From NCBI RefSeq assembly GCF_010183535.1, contig NC_071332.1, positions 806,001 to 870,000 on the forward strand: a DNA stretch of 64,000 nucleotides, in the 5' to 3' direction. Shown here piece after piece: positions 31,539-41,745 of the stretch. Source of the stretch: Caenorhabditis remanei (lineage: Eukaryota > Nematoda > Chromadorea > Rhabditida > Rhabditidae). The notes below the pieces were generated by a model, which made no database searches, was not told where the DNA came from, and saw nothing but the letters and a program-made list of their open reading frames with translations. How positions within the stretch are numbered: the stretch's first letter is position 1; every line of letters begins with the position of its first letter. A program made the position numbers and the translations under genes.

Positions 31539-32220
31539 TGCGTACAATACATCTAAGCTTACGAAAATAAGAGTTTGAAAGTTGAAAATCTCAAGATAGA
31601 GAAAAAAAGACATGGTGAATCTCATGGTAACGTCAGATTCCCAAAATTCTAACTACGATGAACAAAACCGGCTCCAAACCGTGAAAACCTAAATAACCCT
31701 ACGGTAACGTTAAAACTCCGAAAGTCTGATTACAACTGGTCGAAACTGGACTCCAAAACATGAAATTTCGAGGTCACCATGAGATTCCCCATGTCTTTTT
31801 ATATCTATTTTGAAGTTTTCAGCGTTTTACCTTTAATTGTCGTAAAATTCCGTATGTTGTACGCAAACACCGTATGAGCCAATGTACAGTACGCCTAACT
31901 TTGTGGCGTGATGAGCTCAATATCTAGAAATTTCAGATTTTAGGTAAAAAGACATGCTGAATCTATGTTTGATGTTAGATTTTGAAGATTCGGACAAAGA
32001 AAGGTCTGAACCAGGCTTCAAAATTAGAAAATAGAAATTTAGAGAGTTCCATGCGATTCCTTATGTCTCTTTACCCATAGTCTGTGATTTTCAGCTTTTC
32101 ATCTTTAAAAAAAACTAAAAAGACCTACTGAATCTAATTCTGATGTAAGATTTTCTATTTAGCTCCAATTGTCGTAAGATTGTGGGCATTGTACGCAAAC
32201 ACCCCAACCGTACTCCCAAC

Positions 32221-32797
32221 TTTACAACAGCCTTTTTTAGTACCAGAATCTAAATTTAGCTGGTGTTCTTCGGCTCTCTCCCCTTTTCCCATCTATTAAT
32301 GGATAATGGCTAGACTAAAAAAGTATAAAAATAATATAAAAGAACTCCAAGAGACTCTCCCTTTGAAAGTGTGTAAGTTAAACTAATTTTTCAGTCAACC
32401 GCCGTCAGAAGCAAGTAGGAGAAAGAAAAAAGAGAGAAATGAGCTCGGAGCACAAATACAATTATACACATTTTTGGACGGCTAGACTCCAAACTTCAGG
32501 AGGAGGAGAAGAAGTAAAAAACGACAACTTCATTGGGCTGAAAGTGACAGAAGAATGTTGTGAAGTGGGTACGAAGGGGAGGAGGGAAAGATTCTAATTT
32601 CCTTGAAGATAAGAGAGAATTCTTATTGTGAAAAGAAGAAGAAAGAAGCGCGATTGAACGGAAATGAAATGTGACACTTTGTAAGTGCTTTTTTAAGGCA
32701 GAAAATGGATTAGGGGTTATTTTCCTAATGTAAAGTTTGAGTATGTGTTAAGACATCATGAACTTAAATATTTCCGAAATTGTTGTATTTGTTTTGT
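32221..32797. other. Spacer without recognised gene
   Basis: AT/GA-rich and no coding or repeat signal noted. Confidence 0.5.
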
Positions 32798-33235
32798 AGA
32801 TCAAGACTTGCTCTACATTTTTGTAGTTGACAACTTTTTGATAGCGATTCTAGGTTTTGAGATACAGAGCTTCAAAGATAGGTACCCGGAGAGTTGAGAA
32901 GCAGAGAAACGAGAGCGGCTGCTTTCTCTGAGTCTCTCCCCCTCCTGACTTTAAAGACGCATATCTCAAAAGCGTGAAGAGCTATCAGAAAACTTTCAAC
33001 TACAAAAATGTAGAGCTAGTCTCGGTCTATAAAATGTGTGTAAATTTGTATTAATAGGATTAAATAAGAGACAGTTATGGACTTTCAAAGTGAGTGATGT
33101 TTCAACAAAAATGAAAAAAAAGTTGAATTTTTATTTTTAGTAGCCTGACTTCAAAGACTCACATCTTGGAAGGTTGAAGAGCTATCAAAAAAGTTTCAAC
33201 TACAAAATTAAAGCTCTAGGCTTGATCTACACAAT
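32798..33235. repeat. PAL-A foldback element plus an extra right arm
   Basis: Complete copy at 32798-33035 (left TTTTTGTAGTTGACAACTTT; core GAGAAGCAGAGAAACGAG; right CTTTCAACTACAAAAATGTA), followed by a second right-arm-like stretch at 33135-33235. Confidence 0.85.
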
Positions 33236-34020
33236 GAATTTCAATTCAATACCGTAAGTTTTTAATTTTTGTAAGAGATTCCTAACTTTGAAAGAGAACT
33301 ATTAAAAAGTTGTCAACTTTAAAAAGAAAGATCTAGATTTCAACCACCTAATAAATTTAGTTTTGACTTTTTTTTAGTGAGACCTTAAAAAAGAGACCCT
33401 TAAAACAAATCCCCTAAAACCTGAAATATAGGCGCACCTAGTGGTGCCTGTTCGCATCGGAATATCTCGGTCTCCAAAGGAAATACCAAAAAGTTGTTAA
33501 TTGACAAAATATAGCTTAACAGTCATAGAATATTTCTTCAGTTGAACAAATTTTCATATCTCTACAGACAACCGAGATAGGATGCTCTAAACTCTTGCTA
33601 GCGGGTGTTACAGGCTTTACGGTAATTGCTTATCAATGGTGCTCAATTTCAATTTCACCTACCAATGTTATAGAAACAATCAGTAAAAGCGTCGTCTAAT
33701 GAAAAGGTGTGAATTGGATAACAAAAAGCAACTGAGAGTATGATGACTCGAGAAATGAGTGAGAGAGCATTCCCCCCCTCGCCTCCGACCCTAATGCACA
33801 AAATGATAAATGATCGACAATTAAAACGGATCTTTCTCTTTTTCTTCTCTCAAGAAGAGCACCACAAACCAACTCAAATCTTCTCCGCAATCATTATCAT
33901 CACTTCATTATTGACATTTTTAAAATTAAAACTTTTTAAAAAGTAAATACAGATCAAATTGGGAGGAACCCGTTTTGTTGAAGAGGAATATACAAATATA
34001 GAAAGTGAAAATTAAAATAG
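33236..34020. other. Spacer without recognised gene
   Basis: No gene-like frame. This region should contain the 3' end of the minus-strand GPCR transcript; no AATAAA on the minus strand close to its stop was recognised with confidence. Confidence 0.45.
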
Positions 34021-34027
34021 TAAAAAT

Positions 34028-37000
34028 TTAGGCGAGAGTGGCAAATCGAAGGAGTTTTCGTTTGGAGCTCGAGCGGTTTTGGTCATCTGAAATCACTGGA
34101 AAATAATCGATAATCGATTTTAAAAATATTGAGAGGGTTGGGATGTCGATGGGGCGCACAGGGCCATTTTTAGTTCATATGAATTCAAATTAGTTAAAAA
34201 AAACCAGAAGTCTAGTGGAGCGCATTTGCGCACAACTTGGCAGGTTGAGTCGCCGCTCAGCCAAATCTCGTGCTTCCATTTTTCTCGCTTTTTTTCGGTT
34301 AAACCTCGCGCGAAAAATATCGAATTCCTCAATAAAAGGAAAAATACAAATTTTCAACACAAAAATTTTTGTTGGATAAATGTTTTAAATTTCGCGCTAA
34401 TTTCACGCAAATTGTTTTGGAGTGCAGATGCGTCAAATGGACTTTTTATGAGCCTGTGTGGACAGCCGCGAAAACGCGCTCCGTCGCACAACGGTTGGCA
34501 CGGTGCCAAAGATTTTTACGTTTATTTGTCGTATCTACACGTCTATATAAACCGCGACGCACACGCAACGCGACTCAGAAAAAATCTAATCTGTTCTCTG
34601 CGGACCTTACACCTCGCACTGCTGTGAGCCACCAAGACTCGACTCCTACCGAATTTTTGTCCAATTTTCAATTTTCCTCAATTCTTACCCCTAGAAATAT
34701 TGCTAGCAGCACTCGGCTCATCACTTTGAATCTCTTGAATCTCATCCTCATTCGCCTCTTTTCGCACCATTGTAGCCTTCCGGAGATCCGTTTCCGAGGT
34801 GGTCAAAAACAATTGAGCCGATTTGTTGAGTTGCTTTGAATTCTTCACGAAACGGTTCTTTTCTTTTCGGTTTCGGCGGGCTGTAAGGAAAAAGTTAGAA
34901 GGTACAGTACTGAGCAGTAAGATATGCAATTTGGTCTTTTTCAGTTGAAAATGACCAGGGGTGTTACGGTATCACCTGATTGTCTCACAAAGTAAATTAA
35001 GTATAAAAAATTCAGAACAAAGGAAGAGCGTTATTTTAATGTCTATAACTTTTTACGGAGTGTCCGTACAAAAAAGTTGTCAACTACAAAAATGAAGCTC
35101 TACCTTTGTTCTGTAAGGTTGTTACTTCGTGTTTTTACTTTACTTTGTGGACAATCAGGTGATACCGTATCACCCTCTCAAAGTAGGTAATTTTCAACTG
35201 AAAAGGCTATAGTTCGTACACGATACCGTACAGTGCACGCGAAAACTCACCTTCAACTTCATCCGGAAGAATCGAGAGCTCCAGTGCTTTCTGTGCAGCC
35301 ATTACTGTAGTAAGAGCCACTCCATTTGTCTGAAACAATCATTTCTTTAAAATAAGTCTCCACTTTTCAAGCCTACTCGTCTCCTCTTCTCCAACCCCAA
35401 CCAATGTTTAATAATCGATCGATATTTGCTCGAGAATATCAGATAGACAAACATAGAGCTCGACGAGTTTAAACTGATCAAAAGATTTGAAATTTCGACG
35501 GAAAAATCAAAAGTCCACTCGTCGAAAATACTCCATTCCTCATCGTAATCTTGTGAGAGTTCTTCGATCTGAAAATATGGAATCTAGATTTATAGTTGAA
35601 AAAATAAACTTATGAAAAATGGAAAAATGAACAAAACAGATTAGTCTAATGGGGTCTAATCCCATGATGTCAATGTACTCTTCGAAAGAAAAAAAGTGTA
35701 TTCTTACCTCTGGAGGCAATAAAGTTGAATTGGAGGAGCCCGACTCTTGTGCATGCTTTTTGGCGACTTGCACGTTGTCATATATATTATTACAGAATGC
35801 CAGACAATTACAGCAGAGGAAAATAGCGACGATGGCGAGGAGCATAAGGGTTACCGAACGGTCTCGGAGTGAGTTTCCGTTCGTTTTGAGGAGAGACGGC
35901 GTTTTGAGAGGGCTGGAAGAATATGGAGTTGATTTTTTGGGAACCTATTGCTAGCTAAATAGTCTGCTGTACTGTACGCAAACATCGAGTTCGTCAAAGT
36001 GCGGTACACCCTAGAGAGCTAGTGACCGTCATGTAGAAAATCCGCTCAATTTTATCTAGACTCAAACAATGTAAAAGTTCTGTGGAGCGTACTTGCACAC
36101 TTTCTATATTAAGCCGTTACATTCTTGTCATGTCCCGGCTTCAAAAAATGAATCAATTTTTTCAATTTTTCATCGAAAATTTGACTATTTTCCAAAAAAG
36201 TACCAAAATTATCTGGAAAAACGAAACAATTTAAACTTTGAATTTTGGCGCCAAATACCCGGGACTTCGGGCCGGGCCTTGACAAGTATGAGCCGTTATT
36301 TCTTACTTTCGATCTTGGGGACTAGTTTTCCAAAAAAATGAGTTTTCTAGGCCACCACACTGACCTATTCATCACCTATTCAAAAATTGCAAAAACTCAT
36401 TGCCTCAGGTGGGAATCGAACCAAAAACCCCCTGGTGGACCACATCCCAAATCCCACTGAGCCACCTATTCACTTTTGTGAAAAACTAGTTTTCGACCGA
36501 AATTTTTTGTTTTCGAGGTTTTCAGAGGCTGATGATTTGATATTTTTTTGGTCTCAAATTTGGCAAAGCCACTTTTTGGGAACTTACTTGAAATTCAACC
36601 TTCCAAATCGTCCAAACAGCTCGCTATACTTTGCACCTTTCAACATCCGGAAATTATTCATGATCCTTCTGAAAGTAAAAAATGATTAAAATTTGATCTG
36701 AAATCGTTTCAAGCAAAAAAGCTAAAGCAAGCACGCCATTCCATCCAAAAGGGAAATAATCATGATGATGCAAACACTCTGGGGGCAAACGCGCTCCACG
36801 GAAATTAAAATGTTTTTTCGGTGGAGCGAAGTTGCAAGAATTCTAACATAGCAGCAAAACTTACTTGTCGAGTGACCTCCAACTGAATTTACTGGAATAC
36901 CTTTTTTTGAAATTAAATTTTTAATAATTCTTCCTTATTTTTCTCATTATTTTCAGAAGATCATATTTTAAGCCTCTTCTCCAGGAAGCCTTCTCAGAAT

Positions 37001-38411
37001 TGCAGCAAATAAAAACAAGACTTACGATTGTGTGCTTTTCTTCATCGACTGACCATTCCTCATTCTAGTCGACTCCTTCAATGCCACCACAATCCGGCAA
37101 TTAACGATAATTAGAGTGATGAAGGGAATGATAAACATAGTTAATGTATACATTATACATTTTGTGATCAATGTGTACATTGAGTTCATTCTCAATGGAG
37201 TCAAGAAGATGGCTCTTAAGGGGCTATTGAAGTTGATGTCATAGCAGGTGCGGATATCGAGTTCTAGCCAAGTGTGAAGGTTTAACACGATACTGAAGAT
37301 TATTGAGCCTGAAAATGCAATAGAGTGTAACTCTTCGAGAAATTGTCGTGCATTTTTGAATTATAGCGGATCGTGTAGACCAAATCCAGATCTTTATTTT
37401 TGTAGTTGACCGTTTTTTGATAGCTCTTCATGGTTTTGAGATACAGAGCTTCAAAGCTGATAGGGTGAGGAGAGACGCAGAGAAACGAGGGCGGCTGCTT
37501 CTCTGCGTCTCTTCTACTCACCCTTTCAGGAAGGGAACTTCAACGCTGTGTATCTCGAGAACGTGAAGAGCTATTAAAAAATTTCAAACTGCAAAAATGA
37601 AGATCTAGATTTCATCTACAAAATGCATGTAAATTCAAGTTAACGTGATTTAATATGAGATAGTTATGAGCTCTCAAACTTGGCAATTTTTTTGACAAAA
37701 AAGTTGAATTTTCCAAATTTTTTCCCTAACTCACCTATAATCGCCCACTTCACCGGTTTGCCAGAAACCCATCGTTTCGCTCGAAACGGATGACAAACGC
37801 CCAAATATCTGTGCACCGACACCAACACTGTCAAATAGACGCCACACGTTTGTGTGCTTAATCCAACCGGATAAGCGAACCACAGGAATAATGGATAATA
37901 GTTGTGTAATAAATAGTTATTGCTCATCGACGCGATAACCGGGAATATGAGCATAAAAAAGTTGCAAACGAGTAGGAGGAGGTCGGATATTGATAGGACC
38001 TGGAACACTGGTAGTGTATTATAATTTTTTGAGAGCTGAAATTAATTACCAGCAAAAAATGATTGACAAGCGAACATCGCATTTCCGGATCACAAAAAAC
38101 TATGACATTGATGACGTTTGTGATGAAGCCGAATATCGCTATCGGCATTCCTGCAAGCTGAACGTTTATCACCACCCTGTGTCTCATACCCAGCAGTGCG
38201 AGCGTGGCGCAGCGGGTTGCGCTTTTGCCTCGCGCTGAAAGGGTCTCAGGTTCGATTCCGCCCCACCCCATGTAGCTTTTTTTTTGGTTTAAAAAAATAA
38301 TTTTTGCTCACCTCCAAATAACCGAATATTTGTCTGTACATCATTAAAAACCGATGGTTCACATTCAGGAAGTTGCTTAACATCTGACGCATAGAAGACA
38401 GTAGATGTCAT
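34028..38411 (-). CDS. Rhodopsin-class GPCR, FMRFamide/neuropeptide-receptor-like
   Basis: Eleven minus-strand exons: 38312-38411, 38050-38150, 37735-37999, 37026-37308, 36865-36891, 36588-36668, 35708-35912, 35377-35568, 35251-35329, 34689-34880, 34028-34086; all phases agree, 527 residues. TM1 34-52 (IAIFGFITNVINVIVF), TM2 68-89 (LSISDLLLL), TM3 about 106-130 with Cys119 then HRYLGVCHPF in place of DRY, TM4 about 150-172, TM5 about 205-227, TM6 about 301-325 (LLAIVAIFLCCNCLAFCNN), TM7 about 375-400 ending SSKYR; a long charged tail follows. The HRYxxVCHPF block is typical of nematode FMRFamide-peptide receptor relatives, so a plasma-membrane neuropeptide receptor is likely; the ligand is unknown. 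The ATG sits 4 nt after TTTTCAG, a likely trans-splice site. Two in-frame exons of 27 and 81 nt encode part of loop 3 and may be optional. Confidence 0.88.
34470..34638. repeat. PAL-I element in the last GPCR intron
   Basis: CGCGCTCCGTCGCACAACGG, CACGGTGCCAAAG and CGACGCACACGCAACGCGAC match 20886-21094 in reverse orientation. Confidence 0.7.
34932..35212. repeat. PAL-H foldback element in a GPCR intron
   Basis: CTTTTTCAGTTGAAAATGAC at the left pairs with AATTTTCAACTGAAAAGGC at the right; inside are ACGGTATCACCTGATTGTC and ACAATCAGGTGATACCGTA. Confidence 0.85.
36119..36293. repeat. Eroded GGGCC-type foldback element in a GPCR intron
   Basis: ATTCTTGTCATGTCCCGG at the left and CGGGCCGGGCCTTGACAAGTATG at the right keep the CTTGTCA/TGACAAG ends of the GGGCC family, with an AT-rich centre. 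Confidence 0.65.
36395..36475 (-). repeat. tRNA-derived SINE-like element in a GPCR intron
   Basis: On the minus strand: GTGGCTCAGTGGGATTTGGG (A-box region), GGTTCGATTCCCACCTG (B box), then GAGTTTTTGCAATTTTTG. The order and tail match the other SINE-like copies. No functional acceptor stem. Confidence 0.75.
36781..36852. repeat. Short PAL-B-like palindrome in a GPCR intron
   Basis: CGCGCTCCACGGAAATT and TTCGGTGGAGCGAAGTTGC are the outer arms of PAL-B with most of the centre missing. Confidence 0.6.
37370..37625. repeat. PAL-A foldback element in a GPCR intron
   Basis: TTTTTGTAGTTGACCGTTTT, AGACGCAGAGAAACGAGGGC with its complement TCTCTGCGTCTC, and GAGCTATTAAAAAATTTCAA. This element makes up most of the 426-nt intron between the exons holding TM4. 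Confidence 0.85.
38195..38285 (+). repeat. tRNA-derived SINE-like element in a GPCR intron
   Basis: GAGCGTGGCGCAGCGGGTTG (A box), CTCAGGTTCGATTCCGCC (B box) and a run of ten T's after TGTAGC. It lies on the strand opposite to the GPCR. Of the copies here it is the most tRNA-like, but the 5' and 3' ends do not pair as an acceptor stem. Confidence 0.7.
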
Positions 38412-39024
38412 CGGTCTGAAAATTTCAGACTGAAATGAGTAATTCGAGATTTCAACAGAGGAAAAAATGGAAAAGAAGAAGAAGAAGACAAAAAAGTGAT
38501 GAAAGGGTGCAAATACATCTAAATCAAGGTCTTCCGATTAAAAAATGGATAAAAGTGTAGGAGTGGAAAGGAGAGGAAGACGATTACTAATTATAGAAAA
38601 ATGAGAGAAAAAAAATTGTTGGACTAATCTCTCTCGATTTTTTTCTTTCTAGTTTGGGATAAAGTGTCCATTATTCAATTAATGCCAACTGGTCTTTGTT
38701 GCTCTTATTATGACGAATTAAAAATATGGAATGATATGCGACGCGGCTGCGTTGCGGCTGCTAAAGAAAATGCAAAGAAAATCACAAAAATATCACATCC
38801 GTTCGGTTTCTATTGGTTTGTAAGCTCTCTCCCCCGGAATCCCACCGACAGGATTTGAGAGGCGCTTCTCGTTCGGATAATAATCTTTTTGATTATCTTC
38901 TCCATAGGGGGAGAGATAAGGTGATAAGTCACTACTTCTTCTGATTTAATGTGATTATAAAGTGGAAAAATGCCAAAGTTTGAGAAAGTAGAGTGGCGTC
39001 AGGGTGAAGTATACAACAAAATTT
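38412..39024. other. Upstream region of the GPCR gene
   Basis: Contains the likely promoter of the minus-strand GPCR. A/G-rich tracts (GAAGAAGAAGAAGACAAAAA at about 38475) are present but no specific site is recognised. Confidence 0.4.
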
Positions 39025-39300
39025 TTTGGTGGGTTTTATAGAAAATGTCTAGAGCTACATTTTTGTAGTTGGAAATTTTTTGATAGCTCTTCACCCTTTT
39101 GAGATACATGCTTTCAAAGTTGGCCAGGGAGGAAGAGAGACGCAGAGAAACGAGGGCGGCTGTCTTCTCTGCGTCTCTTTCTCTCCCCCACGTTCTCAGC
39201 TGGAGGAAGGTAACTTCAACGCCGTTTATCTCAAGAACGTGAAGAGCTATCAAAAAATTGTCAACTAGAAAAATAAAGATTGAGATATGATCTACAAAAT
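39025..39300. repeat. PAL-A foldback element
   Basis: TTTTTGTAGTTGGAAATTTT; core GAGACGCAGAGAAACGAGGG and TCTCTGCGTCTC; right arm GAGCTATCAAAAAATTGTCA. Confidence 0.85.
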
Positions 39301-41009
39301 GCATGTAAATTTAAATTAATGTGATTTTATATGAGATAGTTATGAAGTCTCGAAATCGTCAGTTTTTTTTTGAGAAAAAAAAAATTATATTTTCGTATTT
39401 TCAACGAACTGTATCTCGAAAACAAGAAGAACTATCAAAAAACACTCAACTGACAAAATATAGAGCAAGACATTTTCTATTTAGTCATATAAAAATCTGC
39501 GTTTACACCTTCTCAAAATTGACTAATTTTTCAGCTCAAAAATAGCAGATATTTTTCCCGGTACACGGTAGTACGTCAATACACACACCAAAAAAAAACA
39601 ATACTTCCAAGAAAACAGGGAAACGCGTCAGAAAATCACCAAAAAAGGGGAGGAAAAAGGGAAATGAGAAGAAGAAGCGGAATGAAAAAGAAGCTGGTGG
39701 GCTTCCTTTGGATTGATCTAATCCGGACAGAGATCCATGATAATAGAGAGAAAAATTATAGCAAGCAGGGAAGAAGGTGACAAGACAGACAGGTAGATCA
39801 AGATTTTTCTTTTATTTGGAGGAAGATGGGAGTTTTTTGCAGCTGGAAGACAAAAAATAAGGTGAACGGCTAATAAGAATGGATGGGAGCACAAAGAAAA
39901 CGGAAAAAAAGGAAAAAGGGAAGAAAAACAAGACTAGGGCATCAAGGAAGTGAGCATAAGATAATAGCACGGATGATATTTAGGGGTGAAAGAATAAGAA
40001 ATTTCGGGAAAGTACGAATCACGGGGACATGTCAAAAACTTTGAAGTACCTCATGTCAAAAAACTAATTTTGGGAGCCCATGGCAACTTACTCCAGGCCA
40101 CGAGAATGCTCATTAGGGAATCGAAGTTCCACTTGAGTAGTTTTGGTGAAAATAGAGAAAATAAGAACAAAGATTTAGGGAAAAAAGGAAAAGAGAGTTT
40201 TCGAGTGGACATGTGTGATTAGGATCAAAGATATATGGTAGTGTAACGGGGCGCATGAGTATGGTATTAAATTTTCGAAGTTTTGTGAAAACGGAAAGTT
40301 ACACTGACCTAAGGCTAAAATGACCAATATTTCTAGAGCGACAAAAACATATTATAATCTGCAGATATTTTTTATTATAATGTTTTATGATTAGAACGCT
40401 GAAACAGCGAAAATTCTGAAAATGGTATCAAATTTTCAAAATTTTGTGAAAACAGAAAGTTACACTGATCACAATTTTTACAGTGACGAAATTTTTACAC
40501 TGACCAAAAATATGGGATAGTCTGCAGATTTTTTTGATTTTTTTATAATTAGAAAGCTGAAAATGTCGGGATTCAGATTCTACAGGGATTCCGAATTGTC
40601 AACATATTAATTTGCCGAACGAAAAGACAAGGGAGCTTAAATTTCTGGAACTTTCTTTAAAAAATGGAAATTTCTGAAATTAGAAAGCTCCATGAAGGTC
40701 AAACACCCAAAAACAAAAATAAAACTTTTGAAAATCATCATGCCGTAGCTAGACATCTGACGTTTTTTTTTGGTTGAACAGTTGCAAGGTTTAGACTCCG
40801 CCCATTTAAAGTTCTTCGCTTTTTGATTTTATGAACATAACTTCCTTGTCTATGCTAAGAGCAACATCATGATTCTTAAGATTCATAAATATATATTCAT
40901 TTTCAGAACAAAAGGACTAGCTAGAGATAGCTGTAATAATAGTGAGGATTCTAAATTAGTTAGAAAAGTACTTCCACGATCAACATGGGCGGAGTTACAA
41001 GAGTGACTA
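39301..41009. other. Spacer without recognised gene
   Basis: G/A-rich spacer. About 40265-40560 holds an imperfect direct duplication of some 190 bp (GTGAAAACGGAAAGTTACAC then GTGAAAACAGAAAGTTACAC). No coding exon is supported. Confidence 0.5.
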
Positions 41010-41240
41010 TACCTAAATTTAGATCTCGGCGAGTTCTACTTGTTAATCTGCCGCGGTTCAGGAAAAAAGTGCCGAAAAACGCGAAAATGGCCAAAAAACC
41101 ATTCTAGCCCGGCCTGCGACACATTAACGACTAGCCATCCGACCCGTAAAATGTCAGGGACATAGAACTCGTCGAGATCTACATTTTGGTATATTTTTCA
41201 ACTCATAATATTGCGTTTTAAGCGAATTACGCGCCAGTTT
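41010..41240. repeat. PAL-C foldback element (truncated ends)
   Basis: AGATCTCGGCGAGTTCTA and TAGAACTCGTCGAGATCTAC arms flank a TGCCGCGG...GCCTGCGACA centre; the GGGCC outer ends are missing. Confidence 0.85.
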
Positions 41241-41605
41241 ATAAATATCAGTATATCTGATGTGTGAACACAAATAGAAACACTACTAAAACATGGAATC
41301 CAATTCCAGAAACACGAGATGAAATCATCTGAAACCGAAATGAGGGAGAAGATAGAAATGGTTGTTCTCGCTCTGTTTCTAATGAAAAGGGGGAATGTTT
41401 CAGTGAGAGAAAAGGGAGGCTAAACGATAGACGGAAGTGCTCGACTTCCGTTAGGTTCCTTTCTCTTTTTATTCTTTTTGTCAAGGGAAACGTTTTCAGA
41501 TGAGTATGATGGATCGGTTTTTGGGTATCCCAGAATATCTATGAATATCTATGAATATCCGGAAGTACAAAACTATATGAGATTTTCTTTAAGTTTAAGA
41601 ATATT

Positions 41606-41745
41606 TTATCACGGCATGCTTCTTACAACCACGCTCTACCGTAATCAAAAAAAATTGTGTGCGAAATTGAGAGATTCAGGGAAAAAGAGACATTTTTCAA
41701 GGGCATTTCGGTGGAGCGCAGTTGCAAGAACTGTACTGAGCTAAT
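41606..41745. repeat. PAL-B foldback element
   Basis: TTCTTACAACCACGCTCTAC and GTGGAGCGCAGTTGCAAGAA arms around AAATTGAGAGATTCAGGG. Confidence 0.85.

Larger units (their letters stand above)
28905..32220. repeat. Large nested inverted-repeat region (~600-bp arms)
   Basis: The left arm (about 28905-29560) repeats a module with TGTTTGCGTACAGTACACCG, then AAAAAGACATGGAGAATCTC. The right arm (about 31560-32220) has the reverse complement of these (CATGAGATTCCCCATGTC, TACGCAAACACC). Between them lie two tRNA-like elements, a poly-G run, a PAL-D half and a 379-bp foldback. No gene is seen inside: frames up to 138 codons at 29665-30081 run into the tRNA-like element. Confidence 0.7.

Noticed and set aside
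37924..38271. 115-codon minus frame starting MGWGGIEPE
   Set aside because: Its N-terminal part is the antisense of a tRNA-like element and its C-terminal part reads through a 50-nt intron; only 38050-38150 is a real GPCR exon.
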